DNA of 58,299 nucleotides, from NCBI GenBank assembly GCA_051208035.1, contig JBPJFZ010000021.1, positions 1-58,299 on the forward strand, in the 5' to 3' direction. Both the position numbers and the translations under genes were made by a program. This DNA is from JACKOB01 sp024234575. GTDB taxonomy: Bacteria > Pseudomonadota > Gammaproteobacteria > Pseudomonadales > Oleiphilaceae. Shown piece after piece: positions 35,971-44,654 of this stretch (within the stretch, counting starts at the first letter, position 1; the number at the start of each line of letters is the position of its first letter). The notes beneath the pieces were generated by a model that was given only the letters and a program-made list of their open reading frames with translations, did not search any database and was not told where the DNA came from.

Positions 35971-36699
35971 ATGGTGGACGCTAGCTTTCAATGGAAATCC
36001 AAAGCGGTTTCCCACGTCGGAAAAGTCCGACAGCACAATGAAGACTCTGTACTGGACAAACCAGCCCAGGGGCTGTGGGTTGTCGCTGATGGTATGGGTG
36101 GTCATGAAGCCGGGGACATTGCCAGCCAGATGATCGTCAACACGCTTGATCAACTTTCTCCCCGTGCCTATATTTCAGATTATATTGACCTGGTTGACGA
36201 CACGCTTGTGCGTATCAACCAGGACCTGTTGGATTACAGTCAAAAGAAGCTTAATGGCTTAACCGTTGGTTCAACTGCAGTATGCATGATCACACGGGGT
36301 CAGCTAGGAGTGGTTTTATGGGTTGGCGATTCGAGACTATACCGGCTGCGAGAAGATCACCTCGTACAGTTAACAAAAGATCACAGCGAAGTGCAAAGAC
36401 TGGTCGATGAAGGGGTTATCACCGCCGAACAGGCTGAAAACAGCGCCTTTAAAAACGTGCTGACACGAGCGTTGGGAGCGCACGAAGTGGTGGATATTGA
36501 TATTAACGCCTTCGACATTGCTGCAGGTGATCGCTTTCTGCTCTGTTCAGATGGCTTGTACAACGAGCTAACTGAACAAGAAATTAATACACTGATAAGA
36601 GCCAGACCCTTTGATCAGGTGGCAGATGTGTTTACGAATAAAATACTTAATACACCGGCACGAGATAACTTCTCGTTTATCGTGATAGAGCCTTTTTAG
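35971..36699 (+). CDS. PP2C-family Ser/Thr phosphatase (PppA/Stp-like)
   Basis: A 242-aa PP2C phosphatase with all metal-site motifs: R-x-x-N-E-D near 22-27, V-A-D-G-M-G-G-H-E-A-G-D near 38-49, W-V-G-D-S-R-L-Y-R-L, C-S-D-G-L and the C-terminal R-D-N-F-S. It is soluble, with no membrane segment. It should reverse the phosphorylation made by the T6SS kinase (12658-14037) and turn the system off, as PppA does in Pseudomonas. The ribosome site is weak. Confidence 0.93.
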   Translation: MVDASFQWKSKAVSHVGKVRQHNEDSVLDKPAQGLWVVADGMGGHEAGDIASQMIVNTLDQLSPRAYISDYIDLVDDTLVRINQDLLDYSQKKLNGLTVGSTAVCMITRGQLGVVLWVGDSRLYRLREDHLVQLTKDHSEVQRLVDEGVITAEQAENSAFKNVLTRALGAHEVVDIDINAFDIAAGDRFLLCSDGLYNELTEQEINTLIRARPFDQVADVFTNKILNTPARDNFSFIVIEPF

Positions 36700-36702
36700 C
36701 TT

Positions 36703-36921
36703 ATGGCAATGAAGCACGAATTGAATACAGAACTCTGTGATCTTGGTAAGCAATACCAGGGCGGACAGATCAGTCTAGAGAAATACCGCTTAGAGCGGCG
36801 GGCCGTCATTGACAAAATGGCCTCTAAGAAACCTGTCCCAGCGAAGAAAAAAGCCAGTATATTGGTGCTTTTACCAATTGTTATCGGAGGTCTATTTCTG
36901 GCTGCCTACTGGCTGCTATAG
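36703..36921 (+). CDS. Small tail-anchored protein with SHOCT-like helices
   Basis: A 72-aa protein starting 3 bp after the PP2C stop, so it is probably co-translated. Residues 8-40 form two short helices with Y-Q-G-G-Q-I-S-L-E-K-Y-R-L-E-R-R, similar in pattern to SHOCT oligomerisation motifs. A basic linker (P-A-K-K-K-A) is followed by one C-terminal transmembrane helix (about 52-72) ending at the stop. It may tether the phosphatase or another regulator to the membrane. Not a recognised named family. Confidence 0.65.
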   Translation: MAMKHELNTELCDLGKQYQGGQISLEKYRLERRAVIDKMASKKPVPAKKKASILVLLPIVIGGLFLAAYWLL

Positions 36922-36955
36922 AAACATCCACTCGGCAACACTGAGACGATGTTTC
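36921..36955 (+). terminator. Hairpin after the small membrane protein gene
   Basis: A 7-bp stem GAAACAT/ATGTTTC (36921-36927 with 36949-36955) encloses a second short CTC/GAG stem. It sits right at the stop codon of the last T6SS gene of the plus arm, with no U-tract. It may mark the operon 3' end; weak evidence. Confidence 0.35.
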
Positions 36956-37014
36956 AATGTACGACAATGCTCATTCATTATAAGAACAACTTTGCAACAA
37001 CAGGAGCCTACCCC

Positions 37015-37929
37015 ATGCGCACACACCGAATAGTAATACCCACCCTTATGACCGTAACACTGGCAACAGGTGTCATTACACCGCTGCAGGCGGAAGAATC
37101 TGGGCTTGCAGATTTTACGTTTATCCCGCAACTCGCTATTCAGAAAAAGAATCTCGATTTTAGCCAGAAGTACATTGGTGGTTCTGGCAATGGATTAAGG
37201 GGTGACTTCGATGCAGATTTACCGACAATATCTTTAGCCTTTACAACCGTATATAAAAGCATGCTGTTTGCCTCGTTAAAATACGAAACCAACTTCGAAG
37301 ACAGCTACGCCAATTCCACCGCACCCTTCACCAATGCGAACTCCGCCATTGACCGGCAGGACTTTAACTTCACGGTAGGTATGAACGTGTGGGAAGGCTT
37401 AAACGTATTTGGCGGCTACATATCAGGCACCACCGAAATAGAACCAATGCCCACCTATATAGAGTTTCCGGGCGCTGACAACCGAAGCTGCGTCGCACAA
37501 AACAGCTGCACCCCAACGGTTATCTCAAACCTGGCCAAAGATCATCAACTGCAAGGGTTGGGGCAATATAAACAAACCTATAAGGAAAACGGCTGGTTCC
37601 TTGGTGGCAGTTATGGTTTAAGCCTTCTCGATACCGGCACACTCTCAGCCAGTTTGGCGTACGCATTAATGGATGGTAAATACAGTGACAATTACACCGT
37701 AATTGGCGCCGTACAGGATGTATCGTTCAACTTCGAAGGTGATTCAAAGGGGTTGAGTCTGGCACTAACCTGGGCGGCCCCGCTCAATAACCTGCTCGGT
37801 TACTATGTAGACCTGCGTACCCAGATGTATGACATGGATGCATCGGATAAAACAGGCAGTTTTGGCGGTAAAGTAAAAACTGAGGAAACAATCACGACAC
37901 TAACCGCTGGATTACAGATGTTTTTGTAA
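37015..37929 (+). CDS. Predicted outer-membrane beta-barrel protein, unknown function
   Basis: A 304-aa protein. ATG at 37015 has AGGAG upstream and begins a clean signal peptide cut after L-Q-A, residues about 24-26; the longer in-frame start lacks both. The mature part alternates aromatic/aliphatic strands with Gly/Asn/Asp turns and ends in phenylalanine-leucine, as outer-membrane barrels do. Two cysteines near 162 and 168 may form a loop disulfide. A convergent hairpin ends the gene. No specific family is recognised and a link to the T6SS is not shown. Confidence 0.7.
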   Translation: MRTHRIVIPTLMTVTLATGVITPLQAEESGLADFTFIPQLAIQKKNLDFSQKYIGGSGNGLRGDFDADLPTISLAFTTVYKSMLFASLKYETNFEDSYANSTAPFTNANSAIDRQDFNFTVGMNVWEGLNVFGGYISGTTEIEPMPTYIEFPGADNRSCVAQNSCTPTVISNLAKDHQLQGLGQYKQTYKENGWFLGGSYGLSLLDTGTLSASLAYALMDGKYSDNYTVIGAVQDVSFNFEGDSKGLSLALTWAAPLNNLLGYYVDLRTQMYDMDASDKTGSFGGKVKTEETITTLTAGLQMFL

Positions 37930-37953
37930 ACTAGCTGTTTCTTCTGCATAACC

Positions 37954-37989
37954 CCACCTCAGGGTAAAAATTAAATTACCCTGAGGTGG
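37954..37989. terminator. Bidirectional terminator-type hairpin
   Basis: A perfect 14-bp stem (37954-37967 with 37976-37989) with an 8-nt AT loop lies between two convergent genes. T-rich sequence follows on the plus side after 8 bases; none on the minus side. Very likely a shared transcription end. Confidence 0.75.
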
Positions 37990-38009
37990 TGACAGCCTTT
38001 ATTTTATCG

Positions 38010-41000
38010 CTAAAACCCTCCCATCGCTTTGGGAGCACTTTTCTTAACAGTGTTAGCATCGTTCAACACATCTTTCTCAACAGCCGCAAGTTGTTTAGCC
38101 GTCCACTGAAAGCGACGAGTGTCGCCGATAAAGGCCTGGGCATCTTTGTAATCACCATCTTTGGCAAGTGTTTTCACTATCCTGATATATTTATCTTCGA
38201 GGCTGCCTAGTACCGAGTTCAACTCCGGGTGATTGGGGTCTGTTTGTCTCGCCTGATCAATATTTTGATAGGCTTTTACCAGCTTCTCTCTGGCATCATC
38301 GTTATTGCCAAATAATCCGGGCTTTTCGTATGGTGAATTAATCAACCCTGATGCGGTGGACAGCAATGCGGTGGCTTTGTCATGGCCAGACTGGGCTTCT
38401 GCAAGCTCTGATCGGAGCTTATTCAACCCGTTATATTTGGGGGTAGTTGAGCTGATCATGGCAATGTGTTGCAACGCTTTATTAAAGTTGCGTTGCTCTA
38501 TGCTCGACTTAGCTAATACTGCTTCGTAGTCACTGGTTTTATTCAAACCGTTGAGAGCCGCTCTATTGCCAGATTCGATTTTTAAAACTTCCTGATAAAT
38601 AGCTCGCAGGCGGGCGTTATTTTCTGATGAATCTTTCGCTTTATCTATATCTTTGGCCTCATCCAACAAACTTTCGGTGCGGCTAAGTTTTCGCCGGGCA
38701 GCCTCTGCTCTCTCTTTTTCTTGATCTATACGCTGCTGTTCGGCCAATGCTATCTTGCGTTCTTTTTCAGACTTCATCGCCAGCCGTGCCTGACCCAGCA
38801 TATTGGTCGCGACCTCAATTTCAACAACAGATGTTGAGATTTCCCGCGCTGTGCCTAAAAACTTTTCGGCATCATCAAATCTGTTTTTTTCGACAGCTTC
38901 TTTTGCCAGCTCGATAAACCGCATTCCCACTCGCTCTCTGCCTTGCTGGGCACTGACATTAGAAGGGTCTTCCGTGAGCACAGTCTCGTAGTAATACAGC
39001 GCGTTTTCTTTTTCTGGCGCGGTCAATCGATCGCTGGCCAAAGCCTCATCACCTTTAGCGATAATATCTTCAATACGCTTTTGCTCTTTGCGGGCATCCA
39101 GCTCGCGGTTGGCACGGGCAAGCTCGACATTTGATGACACAATTCCTGAAGCAGATACCAAGCGCTCTGCCGCCAGCTCGAACTCATCATTTTGTATCGC
39201 TTTACGCGCCAGCTCGATATACCGGGTACCAACACGCTCCTTCCCCTGTAGCGCCTGAATATTAGCAGGCTCTTCGGCGAGGACCTTTTCGTAATATGAC
39301 AGCGCATTACCATCAGCCGGTTCAGTCAAACGATTATCTTTAAATGCGAGCGCTGCTGCCGATAACCAGTCACTTATCCGTTTCTGCTTTTGCTTGAGCC
39401 CTTCTTCTCTGGCAATTCGGGCCTTTTCAAGCTCGGTTACCTTTTGGTTTTCAGAAGCAAGTTGTCGCTTGGCTTCTTCGTCTTCAGCAGCTTGGATGGC
39501 CTGTTGAACTTCGGCAATTTGCGGATGCTGCGCATCAACCTGAATCGCCGCCGCAACAAAAGCCTTTGCCAGACCAAATGACTTTTTATCAGACTCTAAT
39601 CGCGCTTTTTCGAGAAATCGTGCCGAGATATTTTGCAGCCCCATTTTTGCGAGCTGATTGTCAGCATCTTCAACCAATACCTGCTGATACAGATCATAAG
39701 CATTATTATCTGAAGGTGCCGTTAATGATCCGGCGGCAAGCGCCGCATCTGCTTTCACGAGTAACGAGTCAATCAAGCGCTGCTTTTCCTGGGATATCAG
39801 GGCTTTCTGACGCAGGTTATTCATACTGCGATAGAGGTTCGCGAAATCTTCCTGCAGCGCCTTATTACTAATATAAAAAGAGATCTGCGAAGCCTGATTC
39901 AAAAACGTGGCAGCCTGGGCCAGATCGCCTTCGCTCATTGACGCATTGGCATTTGCCATAAACAAACCAAACAACTCTTCAACCGCCACTTTACCTTGTG
40001 GGTGATCGGGGAAAAGCGCCAACAATGTTGTTAGATAATGTTGGGCATTGTCATTAACCGGCAAATACAGCCGATCTTCCGCCACGGCGGTTTCAGCTAA
40101 ACCAAGAAGCTCCTGCGTTTTACTTTTCAGTACCGGGTCGAGCTCTTCCAGCTGCGCTGTTGGCACTGGCGGCCGCAGATCACCCGAAGGGCCCATGAAA
40201 TACCAGAGACCACCAGCCCCCGCCAAAGCAACGGCTACCGAGAGTGTTGAAGCGAGAAAAACAGTTTTCGCTTTGCTCTCTGGTGGGGCTGTATTCTGCC
40301 GGCGCATCGCCGTGGGTGCTCTGGCACCTGTGCGCGCGCTGGTTCTACCTGTTTGTTTGCCTCGGGAACTGCGACGGATATCATCCCGGGACATCACAAT
40401 AGTTTTCGCACCAGAATCAGACAGATTGTGCTCAAGCTCACTGAGTGCGGCAATAAACTCTTCGCCACTCTGATATCGATCATCAGGGTGCTTCGCCAGG
40501 ATGTTATCGATAACTTTCTGAAAACCGGCGACGTCCTGGGGTAAAGCTTCGGGCATTTCTGTGATGTGTTTGATACCGATAGAAACCGCAGACTCACCCG
40601 TAAACGGTACATGCCCTGTTAACATCTCATAAAGAATAATACCCAGGCTATATAAGTCCGAGCGAGGATCAACCGAGGCCCCCTCGGCCTGTTCGGGACT
40701 CATATAATGGGGGGTACCAATGACAGCGCCAGTTACAGTCATATTGGTTTTAGAGTCGGTATCGCGCACAATACCAAAATCAGATATAACCGGGCTATTG
40801 TCCTCTCGAAACAGAATATTCTCGGGCTTTATATCGCGATGAACCAGCCCTTTATTGCCCGCATAGTGCAGCCCCGCAGCGATTGCCTTAACAATTTTGA
40901 TAGACTCGAGCAGCGATAAGCCCGCACGCATTTTATGCTTGAGATCACCACCTGGCAAAAACTCCATCGCCATATAGTGATAGTTTCCTACCGCACCCAC

Positions 41001-41246
41001 ATCGAATACCGGCACGATACTTTGGTGTGACAAGCGGGCAACCGTTTTCGCTTCTTTTAAAAAACGCTTGGCAAAAGACTCATCTCGCACCAGATGCTCG
41101 GCCATTACTTTTAAGGCGACATGCCGGTCAAAGTTCTCCTGGATAGCAAGGTATACACATGCCATGCCTCCTTGGCCGAGAACTTTTTCTACTTTATATC
41201 CGGGTATACTGGGAAAATCCAAAGCTCTTATTCCGTCAGGGGTCAT
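38010..41246 (-). CDS. Transmembrane Ser/Thr protein kinase with long helical-repeat domain
   Basis: A 1078-aa protein. The kinase domain covers about 17-275, with G-Q-G-G-M-A-C-V-Y, Lys46, H-R-D-I-K-P-E-N (136-143), D-F-G (156-158) and G-T-P-H-Y-M-S-P-E. A basic Ser/Arg-rich juxtamembrane stretch (about 285-325) leads to one transmembrane helix (328-351). The rest, outside the cytoplasm, holds about six related repeats of around 95 residues (near 380, 494, 626, 728, 860, 960) with motif R-L-x-x-P-x-x-x-N-A-x-x-Y-Y-x-x-V-L and R-[YF]-I-E-L-A, broken by charged coiled-coil stretches. All catalytic residues are present. Ligand and substrates unknown. Confidence 0.88.
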   Translation of the reverse strand: MTPDGIRALDFPSIPGYKVEKVLGQGGMACVYLAIQENFDRHVALKVMAEHLVRDESFAKRFLKEAKTVARLSHQSIVPVFDVGAVGNYHYMAMEFLPGGDLKHKMRAGLSLLESIKIVKAIAAGLHYAGNKGLVHRDIKPENILFREDNSPVISDFGIVRDTDSKTNMTVTGAVIGTPHYMSPEQAEGASVDPRSDLYSLGIILYEMLTGHVPFTGESAVSIGIKHITEMPEALPQDVAGFQKVIDNILAKHPDDRYQSGEEFIAALSELEHNLSDSGAKTIVMSRDDIRRSSRGKQTGRTSARTGARAPTAMRRQNTAPPESKAKTVFLASTLSVAVALAGAGGLWYFMGPSGDLRPPVPTAQLEELDPVLKSKTQELLGLAETAVAEDRLYLPVNDNAQHYLTTLLALFPDHPQGKVAVEELFGLFMANANASMSEGDLAQAATFLNQASQISFYISNKALQEDFANLYRSMNNLRQKALISQEKQRLIDSLLVKADAALAAGSLTAPSDNNAYDLYQQVLVEDADNQLAKMGLQNISARFLEKARLESDKKSFGLAKAFVAAAIQVDAQHPQIAEVQQAIQAAEDEEAKRQLASENQKVTELEKARIAREEGLKQKQKRISDWLSAAALAFKDNRLTEPADGNALSYYEKVLAEEPANIQALQGKERVGTRYIELARKAIQNDEFELAAERLVSASGIVSSNVELARANRELDARKEQKRIEDIIAKGDEALASDRLTAPEKENALYYYETVLTEDPSNVSAQQGRERVGMRFIELAKEAVEKNRFDDAEKFLGTAREISTSVVEIEVATNMLGQARLAMKSEKERKIALAEQQRIDQEKERAEAARRKLSRTESLLDEAKDIDKAKDSSENNARLRAIYQEVLKIESGNRAALNGLNKTSDYEAVLAKSSIEQRNFNKALQHIAMISSTTPKYNGLNKLRSELAEAQSGHDKATALLSTASGLINSPYEKPGLFGNNDDAREKLVKAYQNIDQARQTDPNHPELNSVLGSLEDKYIRIVKTLAKDGDYKDAQAFIGDTRRFQWTAKQLAAVEKDVLNDANTVKKSAPKAMGGF

Positions 41247-41433
41247 GACTGCAACCCAGGGCAGGGCAAATTCTTACCCACACACCTACATTGGCAGCCA
41301 GTTACGATTCTCGACCAAAATTTGCTACGGTCACCGCTAAAAGTATATAGCCAAATCTGGCGAATACTCACTTTCGACCGATCAATTTACCAAATAAATC
41401 TGACTTTGATTTTACAAGCCTTCCTAACGCATA

Positions 41434-42366
41434 TTAATTTGTCACAACAAATGAGACATCCGCATATGGTTTACCACCATCATCAGTAATAGTGACCTGC
41501 CAGGCACCTAGCATCATTGTGTCGATAAACTTACTGGAAGAAGCTCTGTAATCGTCGCGCACAACAGGAATTCGCACACGGGCCATGCGGTCTCCATTGA
41601 GATACCACGTGTGATAAAGCGTGGCTCCCGATAGTCCACGTATCTCTGTGTATAGATAAACGCGCAGCAAGCCTTCCTCGTTCATGCGCAATGGTTTAGT
41701 CAGTTTGTCGACTGGTTTTTTCTCGTTGTCGAGTGCGTGAGTGAGCTGAGCATGCACTATGCCATCAGACAGAAGTTTAATCTTAACCTCATTATCAGCT
41801 CTGTCGATCACGGCGCTACCGCCCGCTGACGGCATGGGCTGGCTTGCAATAGACTGTATAGTCACCACCTCATCACCGCTCTTATCGCTAGGTATGGCTA
41901 TTACCCCGCTTTGACTTACGGTCTGCTCTTCTGGTGCCTTCTGTTCAACAAGAGATGTCGATACACCAGTTTCAGTGACATCGGCCAGCGCTGTTTTTGC
42001 TGGTAAAACTGTTTCCGTAACAACTGGACGTTGAGCTGCTCGCGTCGCCACTTGTGGCTGGTCGACGATTACTGTCCCAAGCTGGTCAGCAACCGCTCCG
42101 CTACTATCTGATTGGGTGCTTTGTTCAGCCTCAGCGGCTGCTATTGTTGTAGAAGCATTCACAGCAGTGATATCAGGACTGACAACCGCCTGACTTTCAT
42201 ATTTTGAAAAGACAAACCAAACGGCCAAAAGTAACAGCACCACACCGGCAACAATCGCACCGACAATCCGCCCCCACAACAATTGTTCTACTTCGTGCTT
42301 TCTGGCCAGCGCGTCTTCGTCTATTGCGCCAAGATTATTGATCTTGATAACCAGTTTTTTTGACAT
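41434..42366 (-). CDS. Membrane-anchored DUF2914 protein
   Basis: A 310-aa protein. A short cytoplasmic N-terminus is followed by one transmembrane helix (about 35-54), a Ser/Thr/Ala-rich linker (55-190) and a C-terminal DUF2914-like domain (about 195-308: V-Y-L-Y-T-E-I-R-G-L-S-G-A-T-L-Y-H-T-W-Y-L-N-G, then S-S-K-F-I-D and G-A-W-Q-V-T-I-T-D). The domain has a beta-sandwich look and would be periplasmic. It lies 187 bp upstream of the transmembrane kinase in the same orientation. Function of the family is not known to me. Confidence 0.8.
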   Translation of the reverse strand: MSKKLVIKINNLGAIDEDALARKHEVEQLLWGRIVGAIVAGVVLLLLAVWFVFSKYESQAVVSPDITAVNASTTIAAAEAEQSTQSDSSGAVADQLGTVIVDQPQVATRAAQRPVVTETVLPAKTALADVTETGVSTSLVEQKAPEEQTVSQSGVIAIPSDKSGDEVVTIQSIASQPMPSAGGSAVIDRADNEVKIKLLSDGIVHAQLTHALDNEKKPVDKLTKPLRMNEEGLLRVYLYTEIRGLSGATLYHTWYLNGDRMARVRIPVVRDDYRASSSKFIDTMMLGAWQVTITDDGGKPYADVSFVVTN

Positions 42367-42541
42367 GTAATTTTCCAGAAGTTTTTCGGGCCAGCCCCAA
42401 AAAGAGGCACTTGGCTTTATTGGGTGGTTAGTTATATTTCTGTCAGGAGACCAGACACAGCAAGCACAAGATCAATGCCTGCTGGCAGCACTGGCCCACC
42501 AGTGAGCCTTGTTTTAGCCATGGGACGCACAGCAGACCGGT

Positions 42542-43243
42542 TCAGGACTGTGCGCCAGATTGCACCAATAACATCTCAAGATCGCCATAGCGCTTTTCTT
42601 TCGCTATTTGCAAGGCAGAGTTACCGGCCGCGTCGCGAAAGTTGACATCCGCCCCTGCCGCGATCAATACCTGCGCCAGCATCAGATCATTCCCCTCAAC
42701 AATATGCATTAACAATGATCGTCCGCCAGGCTCAATATTCACATTGGCTCCAGCTTTTAACAGTGTTTTAACCGTGGTTAGATGACCGTTATATGCTGCC
42801 TGGGCAATGGCCGTATTGCCAACACTATCTGCATAATTTACATTGGCACCGGCAGCCAGCATCAAACGCACCATCTGCGTTTCACCCTCACCAGCAACGG
42901 TCATCAGCGGCGAACTCTTACCTTGGGGAATCCCTATATTTGGATTTGCCCCCAAACTTAAGAGATACATCACGGCATTCACTTGTTTGTTTTCTACAGC
43001 CCAGCTCAGAGCAGAGCCTTGAGGCGTTGAGACATTGACCGAGTTACCGGCATCTATCAGTGCCCTGGCTGCATCAAGATCACCTGCGGCCACCGCTTTC
43101 ATTAATGCCGTTGGCTCATTCGCGATCTTTTCCTGTAACGCAGGATTACCTGCAGTTTGCTCTTGCTGCGGCGATGTTTGACAACCGCCAAGAAGAATAG
43201 ATATAGCAAATACCCCTGATAGGGCTGGTTTTATTATATTCAT
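42542..43243 (-). CDS. Ankyrin-repeat lipoprotein
   Basis: A 233-aa protein with a signal peptide and lipobox L-G-G-C (Cys about 21), so an envelope lipoprotein. Residues 45-230 are about five ankyrin repeats (patterns such as G-A-N-V-N-x-x-D-x-x-G-N-T-A-I and A-A-G-D-L-D-A-A-R-A-L-I-D-A-G). A protein-binding scaffold; partner unknown. Same direction as the DUF2914 and kinase genes downstream, with a gap of 175 bp that contains a small CACTGG/CCAGTG hairpin. Confidence 0.85.
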   Translation of the reverse strand: MNIIKPALSGVFAISILLGGCQTSPQQEQTAGNPALQEKIANEPTALMKAVAAGDLDAARALIDAGNSVNVSTPQGSALSWAVENKQVNAVMYLLSLGANPNIGIPQGKSSPLMTVAGEGETQMVRLMLAAGANVNYADSVGNTAIAQAAYNGHLTTVKTLLKAGANVNIEPGGRSLLMHIVEGNDLMLAQVLIAAGADVNFRDAAGNSALQIAKEKRYGDLEMLLVQSGAQS

Positions 43244-43485
43244 TGTCCCATTTCCTTGGATCCTTTATGGATAACTGATTTTCGCCCAAGTTACCCCTTA
43301 AATGAAAGTAAAACGGTCACATTAGGCGTTTAAAAATACACTTTTCCCCATAAAATGAGTTAAATGATACCCCGACCTAAGGGCAAAACCGCTGTTACTT
43401 TATATTGTGCACGAATAACCTTTGACAATTACGGGCATGCATCCTAGATTCATCTGCTAGTTTTAATAATGCCACGAGATAATGG

Positions 43486-44562
43486 ATGTACTCTCCAAAA
43501 TCTTTTCGAAAAATTCAAAGACAACGCCACGTACCCTTGTTTAACAATCGACACCATCCACTATACGCGATATGCCTGACCACTCTGCTGCTAACCACCT
43601 TAATGTTGAGTGGGTGGGTAAGAGCTGTCGATGACCAATGCAAACGCTACCATACAGCGATTTGGGACAACGATGCCCTTGCCTTTGACGATGCAGGCTA
43701 CTCCCACAGTTTTGCCTATGCCTGGGGGTATGATAAGCCACAATGTGCTGCTAACGTGGCGCAAACAGTTAATCACTGGATGACAGACGTTAGCGCCTGG
43801 TACGGGCTAAGCGGTGGTTATAAAACGACACTTGGCTATAAAATCGCACACGAAATCTACACCCCCACAGATATTCAGGACGCTGAACTCATTGAAGATG
43901 ACCGCCCCTATACCGGCTTGATGTATGGCACGCTTTACATGCAACACTACACCATTGCAAGCGCAACCCGTTATGAATTTCTGGCGGGAGCCGTCGGCCC
44001 GATGACTGGCTCAGAGGCGATCCAGAACGCAGTGCATACAATCATCGGTGCACAAAACCCGAACGGATGGGACAATCAGATTGGTAACGAGATTGTGCTG
44101 CGGGCAGCAATTGAAAAAAGCTGGCGTGTCTATTCGTCAGATAATCTGATCAGCGGCTACGAAACCGACACCATCATTTTAGCAGACGCCAAGCTGGGCA
44201 ACCTTAACAGCGACATCGGCACAGGCGTCAGTTTTCGTATCGGTCGCGGCCTGGCGCAAAGCTACCCGGAGCACTGGCTAACGCCAGGTTATGGCCTTTT
44301 TTCAACACATTTGAAACCTGGTGACTGGGGTGTCTTCGCCACCCTCTATGGAAGTTACGTATTTAACGACATCACCATTGAAGGCAACACTTTTAATGAC
44401 AGCCACGGCGTGCCCCTCATTCACGTGCAGGGACGCTATGTTATCGGTGGCTACTACCAGATCAATCAATTTGGTTTTGCCACATCAATTCAAGAGTCTA
44501 CCGATATGTTCAAAAACTCGGATGAAAATACACTGTATATGACGCTGTCATTTTCGTATTGA
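43486..44562 (+). CDS. LpxR-like outer-membrane lipid A 3'-O-deacylase (DUF2219)
   Basis: A 358-aa protein. After a long basic n-region and signal peptide (cut near A-V-D, about residue 48), it shows DUF2219 motifs: W-D-N-D-A, Y-S-H-S-F-A-Y-A-W, I-Y-T-P-T-D, D-D-R-P-Y-T-G-L-M-Y, G-A-V-G-P-M-T-G-S-E-A-I-Q-N-A-V-H and N-G-W-D-N-Q-I-G-N-E. The Asn-Asp, His and Glu corresponding to the LpxR active site seem present. The barrel ends in S-F-S-Y. LpxR trims acyl chains of lipid A; the specific activity here is inferred. Divergent from the ankyrin gene by 242 bp. Confidence 0.82.
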   Translation: MYSPKSFRKIQRQRHVPLFNNRHHPLYAICLTTLLLTTLMLSGWVRAVDDQCKRYHTAIWDNDALAFDDAGYSHSFAYAWGYDKPQCAANVAQTVNHWMTDVSAWYGLSGGYKTTLGYKIAHEIYTPTDIQDAELIEDDRPYTGLMYGTLYMQHYTIASATRYEFLAGAVGPMTGSEAIQNAVHTIIGAQNPNGWDNQIGNEIVLRAAIEKSWRVYSSDNLISGYETDTIILADAKLGNLNSDIGTGVSFRIGRGLAQSYPEHWLTPGYGLFSTHLKPGDWGVFATLYGSYVFNDITIEGNTFNDSHGVPLIHVQGRYVIGGYYQINQFGFATSIQESTDMFKNSDENTLYMTLSFSY

Positions 44563-44654
44563 TCGCGGCATAGTAACGGACTTTTATCAGAGCGATAGGC
44601 TCAGCGCTCTTCACTGTTGATATCAACCAGCTAAATCAGGCTATCCTTTTGCCC

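Noticed and set aside
42489..42504. CACTGG/CCAGTG hairpin between the ankyrin and DUF2914 genes
   Set aside because: Six-base stem without U-tract; not distinguishable from chance.
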